Counted from the first letter of the stretch, positions 47,835 to 58,442 are shown. The stretch is 64,000 bases of DNA from Streptococcus pneumoniae (GCF_001347015.1 NZ_CFGI01000004.1:124001-188000), one strand, 5' to 3'. Notes: generated by a model not told the origin, from the sequence alone. Made by a program: numbers and translations.

Positions 47835-49157
47835 TTATTTGTCAAAATACTTTTTAGTCTCAGCGATAACAACTGGTGATAAAACTAAGAGGGCAATCAA
47901 GTTTGGCAGAGCCATCAAGGCATTGACAATATCTGCGATAATCCAAACCATATCCAACTCGATAAATCCTCCCAACAAGACCATGAGCACAAAGACCACA
48001 CGGTAGAGCCAGATAAAGCGAACCCCAAAGAGAAACTCAAAACAACGCTCTCCGTAATAGTTCCAACCTAGAATCGTTGTAAAGGCAAAGAGTACAAGGA
48101 AGATGGTCAAAAGGGCAGGTCCAAAGTGTGAAAAAACTGTTGAGAAGGCTGACTGAGTCAAGGCAACCCCATTTAAGTCGCCACTCCAAACCCCAGTTAC
48201 CAAGATGGTCAAACCAGTCAGAGTACAGATAATGAGGGTGTCAATAAAGGTTCCTGTCATGGAAATCAAACCTTGCTCTACTGGTTCATTTGTCTTAGCC
48301 GCAGCCGCTGCAATGGGAGCTGAACCCAGACCAGACTCGTTTGAGAAGACACCACGCGCCACACCATTTTGGATAGCCATCCGAACGCTAGCGCCAGCAA
48401 AACCACCTACCGCAGCAAGGGGACTAAAAGCTGAGGTCAAGATTAAAGCGATTGTAGAAGGAATTTTCCCGATATTAAAGAAAATAACTGTAAGAGTTCC
48501 TAAGATATAAATGATAGCCATAAAAGGAACAACAGTAGTTGAAACCTTTGAAATGGACTTGAGTCCGCCAAAGACTGCAATCGCTACAAAGACAGACAAG
48601 ACGAGAGCTGTGATGGTTGGTGAAATCGCCGTTGTATTTTGGATAGATTCTGTAATCGAGTTGACTTGGGTGAAGGTTCCGATTCCCAAAAGAGCAACCA
48701 GTACTCCTGCTACTGCAAACAAAACAGCAAGTGATCGCCACTTTTCTCCCATTCCTAGAAGGATATAATGCATAGGACCTCCCGCTACTGCACCATGGTC
48801 GTCCTTGGTGCGGTATTTGATGGCCAAGAGTCCTTCCGCATACTTGGTAGCCATTCCAAAGAAAGCCGCCATCCACATCCAAAAGAGGGCTCCTGGTCCC
48901 CCCACTTTGATAGCCGTCGCAACCCCTATGATATTCCCTGTTCCAACGGTTGATGCCAAGGCTGTACACAGAGCTGCAAAACTAGATACATCACCATGTC
49001 CCTTATCCTGGATAAAAATAAGCTGAAAGGCCTTGGGCAGACGCAAAACCTGCAAGAGTCCTAGCCGAATAGTTAGGTAAATCCCTGTTCCGACCAACAA
49101 AATCAAGAGGGGCGGTCCCCAAGCAAAAGCATCGATTGATTTAAGCAATTCTAACAT
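47835..49157 (-). CDS. Sodium:alanine/glycine symporter (AGCS family)
   Basis: 440 aa with about ten membrane segments, including the family features GTGNIIGVATAI and NESGLGSAPIAAAAA. It imports alanine or glycine with sodium. The glycine riboswitch in its leader points to glycine as a physiological ligand or substrate. Single gene unit with promoter, riboswitch and terminator. Confidence 0.93.
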   Translation of the reverse strand: MLELLKSIDAFAWGPPLLILLVGTGIYLTIRLGLLQVLRLPKAFQLIFIQDKGHGDVSSFAALCTALASTVGTGNIIGVATAIKVGGPGALFWMWMAAFFGMATKYAEGLLAIKYRTKDDHGAVAGGPMHYILLGMGEKWRSLAVLFAVAGVLVALLGIGTFTQVNSITESIQNTTAISPTITALVLSVFVAIAVFGGLKSISKVSTTVVPFMAIIYILGTLTVIFFNIGKIPSTIALILTSAFSPLAAVGGFAGASVRMAIQNGVARGVFSNESGLGSAPIAAAAAKTNEPVEQGLISMTGTFIDTLIICTLTGLTILVTGVWSGDLNGVALTQSAFSTVFSHFGPALLTIFLVLFAFTTILGWNYYGERCFEFLFGVRFIWLYRVVFVLMVLLGGFIELDMVWIIADIVNALMALPNLIALLVLSPVVIAETKKYFDK

Positions 49158-49209
49158 TTCCTTCTCCTATCTTTTCAACCCCAAAAGAAAGAGCACATGC
49201 AAGATACAT

Positions 49210-49335
49210 GTACTCTGGAATGCTTAGATAAATGCTAAAAAGCGGTCTATCCTAGCTCTGTCCTTTTACCTGAGAGTTTGAGCAGTTGCCTGCCTTGCCC
49301 CTTCGGTGCCTTTACGGTCTCTCCAGAGTTCCGTC
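49210..49335 (-). promoter_or_regulatory. Glycine riboswitch, single aptamer
   Basis: On the minus strand: GGAGAGACC, then CACCGAAGGGGCAA, CTCTCAGGTAAAAGGACAGAG, the glycine aptamer core. ACTCTGGA at the 5' end (plus 49322-49329) pairs with TCCAGAGT (plus 49212-49219) after the aptamer. No second full aptamer was seen, so it is a singlet, possibly with a ghost helix. Confidence 0.88.
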
Positions 49336-49412
49336 CATTTACAGTCATGGAAAATCAAACGATTTACCACTTCTATTAAACTTCATTCGGTGTTGGTATT
49401 TAATTGATTCTT

Positions 49413-49441
49413 ATTTTACAAAAAATGTTGGCTTTTGTCAA
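49413..49441 (-). promoter_or_regulatory. Promoter of the AGCS symporter gene
   Basis: Minus-strand TTGACA (49436-49441), 17-base spacer, TAAAAT (49413-49418), giving a leader of about 250 bases. Confidence 0.75.
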
Positions 49442-49499
49442 TGTGTTTATTAGTAAAAATTAGTTCAACAGTTTTTACTGTATAAAGCTCGGAATACTT

Positions 49500-51836
49500 C
49501 TATCCTTTAAAAGTGACAATGGTCGCACCACTGCCCCCAGCATTTTGTGGGGCATAGCCGAAACTCTTGACATGTTTGTTTCTTTGCAAGTATTTGGTGA
49601 CACCTTCACGGATGACACCTGTTCCGATACCATGGATGATATCGACTTGGGCCATATTATTAAGCAAGGCTTGGTCGATAAAGGCATCTAGCTCATTCAT
49701 AGCCTCTTCATAACGTTTGCCTCGAAGATCCAGTCTGGCTTGTGGACCACGACCAGAAGTTCGTTTCACAACATTGACCTGTTTCTTCTTGACTTGCTTT
49801 TCTTGCTGGGCTTGAACAAGGTCAAATTCTTTCTCTTCCAGGGTCATCTTGATTAAACCTACTTGGGCTTCCCAACGGCCGTCCTTGAGTTGACTGGTCA
49901 AGGTACCACGCTGGCCATAACTGAGAACTACGATATCATCGCCCACCTTTGGAGCTCGTTTTTTCTTGGCCTTTTGAAGAACCTTATTTTTGGACAAATC
50001 TACTTTTTCAGGAGCCAATTTTTTCAATTTAGCCTTGGCTTCAATGATTTCATGAGGTTTGAGCTGGAACTTACTGTGGAGATTTTTGAGAATCTGGTCA
50101 CTCTCACTTAGAGCCATGTCCACAATCTCAGCAGCCTGTTCACGCGCCTTATTAAGCTCGGTTTCCTTTTCACGATTGAGCTCGTTGTAAAGTTTTTTGA
50201 GAGCACGGTTCATCTTGAGATTTTCTTGCTCTACCTCACGGATATTGTCCAAGCGTTTGCGACTCTCTAACGTCTGCTCTTCCAGTTGCTCAATGATACG
50301 ATTGACATCATTGTCCTGATCGACCTGCTGACTGGCATCCCCTACGATAACTTCAGATAGGCCTAGACGTTTGGCAATCTCAAAGGCATTGCTTCGGCCA
50401 GGAACGCCCTGCATAAAGCGATAGGTCGGGCGTAGAGTTGCAGTATCAAACTCCATGCTGGCATTTTGCACAAAGGCTGTCTCAATACCGTAGGCCTTGA
50501 GTTCGGGATAGTGGGTGGTCGCCATGGTCTTGACTTGACGCAGGCGAAGGTCCTCCAGAATAGCCATGGCAAGGGCGGCTCCCTCTTGGGGATCTGTACC
50601 TGCCCCCAACTCATCCAAGAGTAAGAGTGAATGTTGATTAACCTTGCCAAGAATATCCACAATATTGGTCATGTGGCTAGAGAAGGTAGACAAGCTCTGT
50701 TCAATAGATTGCTCATCGCCAATATCGGCAAAGATTTCTTCAAAAATACCAACACGACTTCCCTTATCTGCTAAAATCGGCAAACCAGACTGAGCCATCA
50801 CCTGCGTCAAACCCAGAGTTTTAAGCATGATGGTCTTCCCACCTGTATTGGGACCTGTAATGACAATCGCTGTTAAATCTTGACCAAAATGGACATCATT
50901 TGCGACGGCATTTTTGACCAAAGGATGGCAGACATGGAGCAGTTGAATTTCTTGATTTTCTGACAGCTGAGGAACTACTGCTTGCCTTTCTTGGATAAAG
51001 CGTACCTTGGCACGAATCAAGTCCAGATGGCCGATAATCCAAGCATCATTGGCAATATCAGCCGCATGAGGGCGAACACGCTCCGAGATTTCCTGGAGAA
51101 TGCGAAGCATTTCATAGCGCTCATCTGCTCGCAAACTAGCGATTTCTTCGCTCAGTTTGACCACCTCACGGGGTTCGATATAGACGGTGTTTCCGCTGGC
51201 AGAAATATCATGAACAACACCTGCAATCTTATTGCGGTAGGTGTTTTTGACTGGTAAAACCTGACGGCCATTTCTGCTGGCAATAATCCCTTCTGTCAAC
51301 ATCTGCGCTTTTTGCTTAAGCAAATCTTGCAAGACATCGCGGACCTGACTCTCGCTATCATGGATTTTTCGACGGATGCGCGCCAACTCTTCACTGGCAA
51401 AATTTTCAATGAAACCTGCATCATTAAAGGCTTGGAGATTTCCTTGTAATTGCGGAAAATCATGTAATTTCTCAAACCAAAGGGCTAATTCTTCCAAGCT
51501 GACATTTTCCAGATTGGCATAAAAACTTTGCAGTTCTCGGCTAGACAGAAGCACGCGCTTCAAGAGGAGGAACTCCTCGATATTGAGATCCGCCCCCATC
51601 TCCAAACGCTTGCAGACTCCTGCGATTTCCTTGGTTGAGAGAATAGTGAAATGCGGTTGCTCGACAAAGAGAGCCTGCATTTCCTTCATCTCAGCAAAAG
51701 CCTGTTTGATTTTATCTGCTTTAGCAGTCGGAGCCAGCTGTCTTAGTTGCTCCAAGCCCTGCTCGGTCAACAAATGGGGTCCAAACAAGGCCTTGACCTT
51801 ATTGAACTCTAATGTTTCTAATATTTTCTTGTTCAT
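49500..51836 (-). CDS. mutS2: MutS2 (endonuclease MutS2 / ribosome collision factor)
   Basis: 778 aa. No N-terminal mismatch-binding domain; a core with the ATPase Walker [14 protein letters not shown] near 335 and Walker [18 protein letters not shown] coiled coil (about 520-600) follows, then a KOW-like region and a C-terminal Smr domain ([25 protein letters not shown]). MutS2 is known to suppress recombination, and in Bacillus to split collided ribosomes. It lies 102 bases downstream of cvpA. Confidence 0.96.
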   Translation of the reverse strand: MNKKILETLEFNKVKALFGPHLLTEQGLEQLRQLAPTAKADKIKQAFAEMKEMQALFVEQPHFTILSTKEIAGVCKRLEMGADLNIEEFLLLKRVLLSSRELQSFYANLENVSLEELALWFEKLHDFPQLQGNLQAFNDAGFIENFASEELARIRRKIHDSESQVRDVLQDLLKQKAQMLTEGIIASRNGRQVLPVKNTYRNKIAGVVHDISASGNTVYIEPREVVKLSEEIASLRADERYEMLRILQEISERVRPHAADIANDAWIIGHLDLIRAKVRFIQERQAVVPQLSENQEIQLLHVCHPLVKNAVANDVHFGQDLTAIVITGPNTGGKTIMLKTLGLTQVMAQSGLPILADKGSRVGIFEEIFADIGDEQSIEQSLSTFSSHMTNIVDILGKVNQHSLLLLDELGAGTDPQEGAALAMAILEDLRLRQVKTMATTHYPELKAYGIETAFVQNASMEFDTATLRPTYRFMQGVPGRSNAFEIAKRLGLSEVIVGDASQQVDQDNDVNRIIEQLEEQTLESRKRLDNIREVEQENLKMNRALKKLYNELNREKETELNKAREQAAEIVDMALSESDQILKNLHSKFQLKPHEIIEAKAKLKKLAPEKVDLSKNKVLQKAKKKRAPKVGDDIVVLSYGQRGTLTSQLKDGRWEAQVGLIKMTLEEKEFDLVQAQQEKQVKKKQVNVVKRTSGRGPQARLDLRGKRYEEAMNELDAFIDQALLNNMAQVDIIHGIGTGVIREGVTKYLQRNKHVKSFGYAPQNAGGSGATIVTFKG

Positions 51837-51911
51837 CTTTATTTCCTTGTCTTTGAATGTCTAGGTGTATTAGCTTTTTACATTCTGATAGATTCTAGTC
51901 AATCTGTAAAC

Positions 51912-51938
51912 AAAGGGCTAGGAAAATTCCTGCCCTTT
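51912..51938 (-). terminator. Hairpin between cvpA and mutS2
   Basis: AAAGGGC-GGAA paired with TTCC-GCCCTTT around an AA loop, with short bulges, directly after the cvpA stop codon. The T-run on the minus strand is weak, so it may attenuate rather than stop transcription. Confidence 0.45.
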
Positions 51939-52487
51939 TTATCCGATTAAATTTGTCACCCAGATTTGTTTGAGCCAACTGGTTGTTACTGGTATGCTCT
52001 GGATGATGTGTTTTGCGACGATACTCTTTTCAAGAGGATTTTGTATAGCTGCCATGGGGATGGTCGCCAAGATGGTCAAGGCCATTTGCAAGACAAATAA
52101 GGTCACCAACATGGACAAAATCCCTGCTGAAACTTGGAACAACTTACCACCCAGTTTTTTACTAGGAAGTAAGTGTAAGAGGAGACCAAGCAAACGACCG
52201 ATGCTATAGACAACCCCGAAAACCAACAAGTAGCCGATACCTGCATAAAAGACCTTATCCAACTGAAAGAGTTGATCCGACGGGAAAAAGAAAGTTCCCT
52301 GTCCTTCCTGCGGATTTGCATAAGGGAGCAATAAATGGAATTGTTCTCCCAGCACCTTGTAAAACTGGCCAGCCATAAAAGCCGATGCCATGGCTGAAAT
52401 CAGGTAATAAACTTGTAAGAGCAGGCCTCTCCGATAGCCGATATAAAATCCCCAAGCCAAGACCAATAGAAGAAGGAGTGAAATCAT
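51939..52487 (-). CDS. cvpA: CvpA family membrane protein
   Basis: 182 aa with four or five membrane segments; opens with LLLLLVLAWGFYIGYRRGLLLQ, typical for the family. It is known as a factor for colicin V production in Escherichia, but its function in streptococci is unknown. It overlaps zapA by 4 bases (ATGA). Confidence 0.85.
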   Translation of the reverse strand: MISLLLLLVLAWGFYIGYRRGLLLQVYYLISAMASAFMAGQFYKVLGEQFHLLLPYANPQEGQGTFFFPSDQLFQLDKVFYAGIGYLLVFGVVYSIGRLLGLLLHLLPSKKLGGKLFQVSAGILSMLVTLFVLQMALTILATIPMAAIQNPLEKSIVAKHIIQSIPVTTSWLKQIWVTNLIG

Positions 52488-52786
52488 AAGGAATCCTCAA
52501 TCTTGCTCTGTTCTTGCTTGCAGGTCACGAGCTTGTGACGGAGTTCTTCTAACTCTTGCTCCTTATCGTCAAATTCAATCTCACGGCTGAGCTGAGTTGA
52601 CAAACAGTTGACTGCCAACAAAAGAGCGATCGTTTCATCGTCTGCACTAGGCATTTGTTCTTTAATTGCTTGATATTTTTCTGTCGCAACCTTGGCGATT
52701 TCCTCCATAAAAAGGTTATCATGTTCGCTTGTCAAGGTTAAGGATTTTTTCCCGAATGTAAATTTGAATCGATTTAGATTTGCCAT
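52484..52786 (-). CDS. zapA: Cell division protein ZapA
   Basis: 100 aa. N-terminal ZapA domain (about 1-70, NRFKFTFGKKSLTLTSE) and a C-terminal coiled coil (about 70-98). ZapA bundles FtsZ filaments. A GTG at 52795 would overlap the GAGGTG box; the ATG at 52786 with 6-base spacing is preferred. First gene of zapA-cvpA-mutS2, an arrangement shared with Bacillus. Confidence 0.85.
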   Translation of the reverse strand: MANLNRFKFTFGKKSLTLTSEHDNLFMEEIAKVATEKYQAIKEQMPSADDETIALLLAVNCLSTQLSREIEFDDKEQELEELRHKLVTCKQEQSKIEDSL

Positions 52787-52803
52787 AAAATTCACCTCAC
52801 GAT

Positions 52804-52832
52804 ATTATACCAAAATTCGCTAACTTTGTCAG
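52804..52832 (-). promoter_or_regulatory. zapA promoter
   Basis: Minus-strand CTGACA (52827-52832), 17-base spacer, extended -10 TGGTATAAT (hexamer 52804-52809). Confidence 0.75.
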
Positions 52833-52834
52833 TT

Positions 52835-52865
52835 TTTACAAATTTGCCTGCTTTTATGGTACAAT
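52835..52865 (+). promoter_or_regulatory. rnhC promoter close to its ATG
   Basis: TTTACA (52835-52840), 19-base spacer, extended -10 TGGTACAAT (hexamer 52860-52865). Only 7 bases separate the -10 hexamer from the ATG at 52873 and no Shine-Dalgarno fits. Confidence 0.7.
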
Positions 52866-52872
52866 AGAAACT

Positions 52873-53754
52873 ATGGCAAGTATAACACTCACACCAAGCG
52901 AAAAGGAGATTCAGGCTTTTCTTGAACACTATCAAACCAGTCTGGCTCCCAGCAAGAATCCCTATATCCGCTACTTTTTGAAACTACCTCAAACAACGGT
53001 TTCTATCTATACTTCTGGAAAGGTCTTGCTTCAGGGTGAAAAGGCTGAGAAATATGCTAGTTTCTTTGGCTATCAGGTTCTAGAGGAAAACAGCGGACAA
53101 AATCTTCCTTTGATTGGGACGGATGAGGTGGGAAATGGTTCCTACTTTGGTGGGCTTGCAGTTGTGGCTTCCTTTGTCATACCTGACCAGCATGACTTCT
53201 TGCGGAAACTCGGTGTGGGGGATTCTAAAACTCTGACCGACCAAAAGATCCGTCAGATTGCCCCTATCCTCAAGGAAAAAATCCAGCACCAGGCACTGCT
53301 TCTCTCACCCAGCAAGTACAACGAGGTCATCGGAGAACGCTACAATGCTGTTTCGGTTAAGGTAGCCCTCCATAACCAGGCTATCTATCTCCTTCTTCAA
53401 AAAGGCATTCAGCCTGAGAAAATTGTGATTGATGCTTTTACCAGTGCTAAAAATTATGACAAGTACTTGGCACAAGAGGCCAATCGTTTCAGCAATCCTA
53501 TCAGCTTGGAAGAAAAGGCTGAGGGCAAATACTTGGCTGTCGCAGTTTCTTCTATCATCGCGCGTGATCTCTTTCTAGAAAATCTAGAAAATCTAGGACG
53601 AGAACTGGGTTATCAACTTCCAAGTGGGGCTGGAACGGCTTCTGATAAGGTAGCTAGCCAGATTTTACAAGCCTATGGCATGCAGGGACTCAACTTCTGC
53701 GCCAAACTGCACTTTAAAAATACTGAAAAAGCGAAAAAACGCTTAGAAAGGTAA
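52873..53754 (+). CDS. rnhC: Ribonuclease HIII
   Basis: 293 aa. N-terminal TBP-like substrate-binding domain (about 1-85), then the RNase H domain with the metal acidic pair [14 protein letters not shown] (about 95), VGDSKTL and the later acidic residue in [11 protein letters not shown]. Degrades RNA in RNA:DNA hybrids. The start is probably on a leaderless transcript. lepB follows after 3 bases. Confidence 0.95.
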   Translation: MASITLTPSEKEIQAFLEHYQTSLAPSKNPYIRYFLKLPQTTVSIYTSGKVLLQGEKAEKYASFFGYQVLEENSGQNLPLIGTDEVGNGSYFGGLAVVASFVIPDQHDFLRKLGVGDSKTLTDQKIRQIAPILKEKIQHQALLLSPSKYNEVIGERYNAVSVKVALHNQAIYLLLQKGIQPEKIVIDAFTSAKNYDKYLAQEANRFSNPISLEEKAEGKYLAVAVSSIIARDLFLENLENLGRELGYQLPSGAGTASDKVASQILQAYGMQGLNFCAKLHFKNTEKAKKRLER

Positions 53755-53757
53755 GTT

Positions 53758-54372
53758 ATGAATTCATTTAAAAATTTCCTAAAAGAGTGGGGATTATTCC
53801 TCCTGATTCTGTCATTACTAGCTTTAAGCCGTATCTTTTTTTGGAGTAATGTCCGCGTAGAAGGTCATTCCATGGACCCTACCCTAGCGGATGGCGAAAT
53901 CCTCTTTGTTGTCAAACACCTCCCTATTGACCGTTTTGATATCGTGGTGGCCCATGAGGAAGATGGCAATAAGGACATCGTCAAGCGCGTGATTGGAATG
54001 CCTGGTGACACTATCCGTTACGAAAATGATAAACTTTACATCAATGACAAAGAGACAGATGAACCTTACCTAGCTGACTACATCAAACGTTTCAAGGATG
54101 ACAAACTCCAAAGCACCTACTCAGGCAAGGGATTTGAAGGAAATAAAGGCACTTTCTTTAGAAGTATTGCTGAAAAAGCCCAAGCCTTCACAGTTGATGT
54201 CAACTACAACACCAACTTTAGCTTTACTGTCCCAGAAGGAGAATACCTTCTCCTCGGAGATGACCGCCTGGTTTCGAGCGACAGCCGCCATGTAGGTACT
54301 TTTAAAGCAAAAGATATCACAGGGGAAGCTAAATTCCGCTTCTGGCCAATCACCCGTATCGGAACATTTTAA
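53758..54372 (+). CDS. lepB: Signal peptidase I
   Basis: 204 aa. One N-terminal membrane anchor (about 8-30) and the extracellular catalytic domain with serine in VEGHSMDPTL (about 41) and lysine in DIVKRVIGMPGD (about 80). Cleaves signal peptides of exported proteins such as the CbpF/CbpG products. Co-transcribed with rnhC. Confidence 0.96.
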   Translation: MNSFKNFLKEWGLFLLILSLLALSRIFFWSNVRVEGHSMDPTLADGEILFVVKHLPIDRFDIVVAHEEDGNKDIVKRVIGMPGDTIRYENDKLYINDKETDEPYLADYIKRFKDDKLQSTYSGKGFEGNKGTFFRSIAEKAQAFTVDVNYNTNFSFTVPEGEYLLLGDDRLVSSDSRHVGTFKAKDITGEAKFRFWPITRIGTF

Positions 54373-54378
54373 GAAATC

Positions 54379-54412
54379 GAAGAGGCCGAGAAGCGACAAT
54401 CTCAGCCTCTTC
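54379..54412 (+). terminator. Terminator of rnhC-lepB
   Basis: GAAGAGGC/GCCTCTTC plus inner GAG/CTC, a strong stem; followed by TTC. Confidence 0.7.
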
Positions 54413-54469
54413 TTCTATCGCGAGAATATGATTATTCACTATCCAGTTTGATTAAGATAGAAGCAAAGT

Positions 54470-54584
54470 TATACTCAATGAAAATCAAAGAGCAAACTAG
54501 GAAGCTAGCCGCAGGCTGCTCAAAATACTGTTTTGAGGTTGCAGATGGAAGCTGACGTGGTTTGAAGAGATTTTCGAAGAGTAT
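54470..54584 (+). repeat. BOX element upstream of recD2
   Basis: ATACTCAATGAAAATCAAAG, AGCCGCAGGCTGCTCAAA, part of a boxB (ACTGTTTTGAGGTTGCAGAT) and TTTTCGAAGAGTAT. It ends 31 bases before the recD2 ATG, so the recD2 transcript probably starts within or before it. Confidence 0.92.
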
Positions 54585-54615
54585 TAACTCTCACCTATTC
54601 ATACAAAGGAATTTT

Positions 54616-56982
54616 ATGGAAGTTTATTTTTCAGGAACCATTGAACGGATTATTTTTGAAAATCCCAGCAATTTTTATCGCATCCTCCTCCTAGAAATCG
54701 ACGATACAGACGCAGAGGATTTTGATGATTTTGAAATCATTGTCACAGGAACCATGGCTGATGTGATTGAGGGAGAAGACTATACTTTTTGGGGGCAAAT
54801 TGTCCAGCACTCCAAGTATGGGGAGCAACTGCAAATCAGTCGTTATGAACGCGCAAAACCAACTAGCAAGGGATTGGTCAAGTACTTTTCAAGTAGCCAT
54901 TTCAAGGGGATTGGTCTCAAGACTGCTCAGAAAATCGTGGATACCTATGGCGACAATACCATTGACGAAATTCTGCAACACCCAGAAAAGTTAGAAGGCA
55001 TCGCAGGACTCTCTGCCAAAAATCGCGAGGCTTTCGTCTCCACTCTTCGTCTCAACTACGGAACGGAGATGGTTTTGGCCAAACTAGCTAACTACGGCAT
55101 TCCCAATAAACTAGCCTTCCAGATTCAAGATTTTTACAAGGAAGAAACCCTTGATGTGGTTGAAAATTATCCCTACCAGTTGGTTGAGGATATCAAGGGT
55201 TTGGGCTTTACCATTGCTGACCAATTAGCAGAGGAACTTGGCATCGAAAGTCAGGCTCCTGAGCGCTTCCGTGCCGGTCTAGTTCATAGTCTTTTTCAGG
55301 CCTGTATGGAAACAGGGGACACCTATGTTGAAGCACGGGATTTGCTGGAACAAACCCTAACTCTCCTTGAATCTTCTCGTCCCGTGGAACTGGACCCCAG
55401 CCAAGTGGCCCAAGAACTCTCCTACCTGATTGAAGAAGACAAGGTTCAGCAGATTGATACAAAAATTTTTGACAACAGCCTCTTTTTCGCTGAGGAAGGC
55501 ATCCGCAGTCACTTAGTTCGTATCCTTGAAAAAGGAAAACAGAAGAGTCATGATTTAGAAACCATTCAAAAACATATCGCTACTGTAGAAGAAGAGCTGG
55601 GGATTGAGTATGATAGCATTCAAAAACAAGCTATTTGTGATGCTATCCAGAATAAGGTCTTTATCCTGACAGGTGGGCCTGGTACTGGTAAAACAACTGT
55701 TATCAATGGTATCATCGCTGTTTACGCACTTTTAGAAGGACTTGACCTCAGGAAAAAAAGCAACTTGCCGATTCTTCTTGCCGCTCCAACTGGTCGAGCT
55801 GCTCGACGCATGAATGAATTGACAGGCTTGCCTAGCGCGACCATACACCGCCACTTGGGAATGACAGGCGACGATGATACCAGTCATCTGGAAGATTATC
55901 TGGATGCCGACTTTATTATCGTGGATGAATTTTCTATGGTGGATACTTGGCTGGCCAATCAACTCTTCTCCAACATCTCTTCTAACAGTAAAATTCTCAT
56001 CGTGGGAGACAGTGACCAGCTACCGTCTGTCAGTCCTGGACAGGTTCTAGCGGATCTGCTTCATATTCCCTTGATTCCTCAGACTCGCTTGGAAAAAATT
56101 TATCGGCAAAGCGAAGAATCAACTATCGTTACCCTAGCTAGTCAGATTCGACAGGGCATCTTGCCAGCTGATTTCACCCAGAAAAAAGCTGACCGTTCCT
56201 ACTTTGAAATTGCTAGTGGCCATATTCCTGCTACGATTGAGAAAATCTTAGGCGCAGCTCTCAGAAGTGGTATCCCTGCTCGTGATATTCAGGTTCTGGC
56301 TCCCATGTACCGAGGGACTGCAGGAATTGATGCTATCAACCAGCTCATGCAAGACCTGCTCAATCCACCACAAAAAGACCAACTTAGTTTTGAAGCTCCC
56401 CAGTGCCACTATCGTAAGGGAGACAAGGTCATTCATTTGGTCAACGATGCTGAAATCAATGTCTTTAATGGAGATTTGGGAGCTATCACAGACCTGATTC
56501 CCGGTAAATATACCGAGTCGAAACAAGACGAGATTGTCATTGATTTTGATGGCAACGAAGTCTCTTACCCACGTAACGAATGGTACAAGATTCGCTTAGC
56601 CTATGCCATGAGTATCCATAAGTCTCAGGGAAGTGAGTTCCCTGTTGTCATCCTACCGATTACTAGTGCTAGTAGGCGTATGCTGGAGCGCAATCTCATC
56701 TATACAGCCATTACACGCGCCAAAAGCAAGCTTATCTTACTAGGCGAATTACAGGCCTTCGACTATGCTACCCAACACATCGGAACTGCCCGAAAAACCT
56801 ATCTGATTGAACGCTTCAGTGATCTACTGAAGAATGTTGAAGAAAAGCAACAAGCTGTCTCTGAAACTGCCACATCAAGTACCTCTGAACAATCCTACAT
56901 CCTAACCGAAGAAAACTGGGATAGCATTCCAGCCATGATTGGGATTACAGACGCCGACCTCAAAGATATTTTTGGAAAATAG
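54616..56982 (+). CDS. recD2: RecD2-type 5'-3' DNA helicase
   Basis: 788 aa SF1B helicase without RecBC partners. An N-terminal region and helix-hairpin-helix (FKGIGLKTAQKIV) precede Walker A GGPGTGKTTVING (about 350), with IVDEFSMVD and the C-terminal SIHKSQGSEFPVV motif. Known to act in DNA repair and replication-fork maintenance. The ATG at 54616 follows AAAGGA; an earlier ATG at 54562 lies in the BOX and is rejected. Confidence 0.93.
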   Translation: MEVYFSGTIERIIFENPSNFYRILLLEIDDTDAEDFDDFEIIVTGTMADVIEGEDYTFWGQIVQHSKYGEQLQISRYERAKPTSKGLVKYFSSSHFKGIGLKTAQKIVDTYGDNTIDEILQHPEKLEGIAGLSAKNREAFVSTLRLNYGTEMVLAKLANYGIPNKLAFQIQDFYKEETLDVVENYPYQLVEDIKGLGFTIADQLAEELGIESQAPERFRAGLVHSLFQACMETGDTYVEARDLLEQTLTLLESSRPVELDPSQVAQELSYLIEEDKVQQIDTKIFDNSLFFAEEGIRSHLVRILEKGKQKSHDLETIQKHIATVEEELGIEYDSIQKQAICDAIQNKVFILTGGPGTGKTTVINGIIAVYALLEGLDLRKKSNLPILLAAPTGRAARRMNELTGLPSATIHRHLGMTGDDDTSHLEDYLDADFIIVDEFSMVDTWLANQLFSNISSNSKILIVGDSDQLPSVSPGQVLADLLHIPLIPQTRLEKIYRQSEESTIVTLASQIRQGILPADFTQKKADRSYFEIASGHIPATIEKILGAALRSGIPARDIQVLAPMYRGTAGIDAINQLMQDLLNPPQKDQLSFEAPQCHYRKGDKVIHLVNDAEINVFNGDLGAITDLIPGKYTESKQDEIVIDFDGNEVSYPRNEWYKIRLAYAMSIHKSQGSEFPVVILPITSASRRMLERNLIYTAITRAKSKLILLGELQAFDYATQHIGTARKTYLIERFSDLLKNVEEKQQAVSETATSSTSEQSYILTEENWDSIPAMIGITDADLKDIFGK

Positions 56983-56994
56983 TGCACAAGAAAA

Positions 56995-57018
56995 CCCACC
57001 TAGTCAGGTGGGATTTTT
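56995..57018 (+). terminator. Terminator of recD2
   Basis: Perfect 7-bp stem CCCACCT/AGGTGGG, AGTC loop, followed by TTTTT. Confidence 0.88.
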
Positions 57019-57026
57019 GTTTATGA

Positions 57027-57131
57027 ATACTCAATGAAAATCAAAGAGCAAACTAGGAAGATAGCCGTAAGCTGTACTTGAGTACGGTAAGGCGACGATG
57101 ACGTGGTTTGAATTTGATTTTCGAAGAGTAT
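57027..57131 (+). repeat. BOX element between recD2 and tig
   Basis: AATACTCAATGAAAATCAAAG to TTTTCGAAGAGTAT, boxA-boxC without boxB, with a few changes. It lies between convergent genes and may serve as the tig terminator. Confidence 0.9.
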
Positions 57132-57135
57132 AAGA

Positions 57136-58419
57136 TTATTTAACTGTTGCTGTGCTTGTAATCAATTCAACAGCTTTTTTGATTGTGATATCGTGTTTCA
57201 ACATATCAGCTGAAAGCAAGCTTTGTACTTGTGCAACTTCCATGTTGTAGTCTGCTGCCAATTGCTCGATTTCTTTTTGGATTTCTTCTTCTGAAGCGTC
57301 AAATCCTTCAGCTTTGGCAACTGCTTCGATAACAAGGTTAGTCTTAGTACGTGACTCAGCTTCTGCTTGGTATTGATTGTGAAGGTCTTCTTGAGTAGTT
57401 CCAGTGATTTGGAAGTACATGTCAGGGTTGATACCTTGACGTTGCAAGTTTCCAAGGAATTCATTTACTGAGCGGTGAACTTCTTCGTCGATCATTTCTT
57501 CTGGAAGTTCTACGATTTCAGCGTTTTCTACAGCTTTATCAATTGCTGCACCTTCAACGGCATCTTTGTATGCTTCTTCTTTAGCTGCAGCTAACTCTTT
57601 GCGGTATTTTTCTTTCAATTCAGCAAGTGTTTCAACTTCTTCGTCGATGTCTTTTGCAAGTTCATCGTCAAGAGCTGGAACTTCTTTAGCTTTTACTTCG
57701 TGGATAGTTGTCACGAATTTAGCTTCTTTACCTGCAAGGTCTTCTGCTTGGTAGTCTTCTGGGAATGTTACGATAACATCAACAGTTTCACCAGCTGAGT
57801 GACCTACCAATTGGTCTTCGAAACCAGGGATGAATTGACCTGAACCAAGTCCAAGTGAGAAGTTTTCACCTTTTCCACCGTCAAATTCAACACCGTCGAT
57901 AGAACCAACGAAGTCGATGACAACAGTGTCGCCGTTTTCAGCAGCAGCTTCCTTGATAACCAATTCAGCCAAGTTGTTGCGTTCGCGTTCGATACGCTCT
58001 TCAACGTCAGCGTCAGTTACTTCTTTTTCTACATCTACTGATACTTCAAGGTTTTTGTAGTCACCCAATTTTACTTCAGGTTTTGTAACGACTTCAGCAG
58101 TGATAACCCAGTCTTGACCTTTTTCCATTGAAGTTACATCAATTTTTGGTTGAGCAACGACTTCAAGACCAGCTTCTTTTACAGCTGCTTCATAAGCATT
58201 TGGCAAAAGAGCGTTCATAACGTCTTGATAAAGTGACTCTTCACCAAACTTTTTGTCGAAGATAGGACGTGGAAGGTGACCTTTACGGAAACCTGGAACA
58301 TTAAGAGATTTCTTCACTGAGTTGAAGACACGGTCCAATTCTGGTTTGATTTGGTCTTGAGAGATAGTGAAAGTCAAGACACCACGGTTTGTTTCTTTGT
58401 TTTCAAATGATACAGACAT
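57136..58419 (-). CDS. tig: Trigger factor
   Basis: 427 aa ribosome-bound chaperone. N-terminal ribosome-binding domain ([17 protein letters not shown] near 45), FKBP-type prolyl isomerase domain (about 150-240), then the long helical C-terminal arm. Length normal. Promoter at 58457-58486, which is inside a 78-bp repeat. Confidence 0.97.
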   Translation of the reverse strand: MSVSFENKETNRGVLTFTISQDQIKPELDRVFNSVKKSLNVPGFRKGHLPRPIFDKKFGEESLYQDVMNALLPNAYEAAVKEAGLEVVAQPKIDVTSMEKGQDWVITAEVVTKPEVKLGDYKNLEVSVDVEKEVTDADVEERIERERNNLAELVIKEAAAENGDTVVIDFVGSIDGVEFDGGKGENFSLGLGSGQFIPGFEDQLVGHSAGETVDVIVTFPEDYQAEDLAGKEAKFVTTIHEVKAKEVPALDDELAKDIDEEVETLAELKEKYRKELAAAKEEAYKDAVEGAAIDKAVENAEIVELPEEMIDEEVHRSVNEFLGNLQRQGINPDMYFQITGTTQEDLHNQYQAEAESRTKTNLVIEAVAKAEGFDASEEEIQKEIEQLAADYNMEVAQVQSLLSADMLKHDITIKKAVELITSTATVK

Positions 58420-58442
58420 TCTGTCATTTCTCCTTAAAATTT

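Noticed and set aside
54562-54615. Upstream ATG extending recD2 by 18 codons
   Set aside because: It is within the BOX element and has no ribosome site; 54616 has AAAGGA and the family start.
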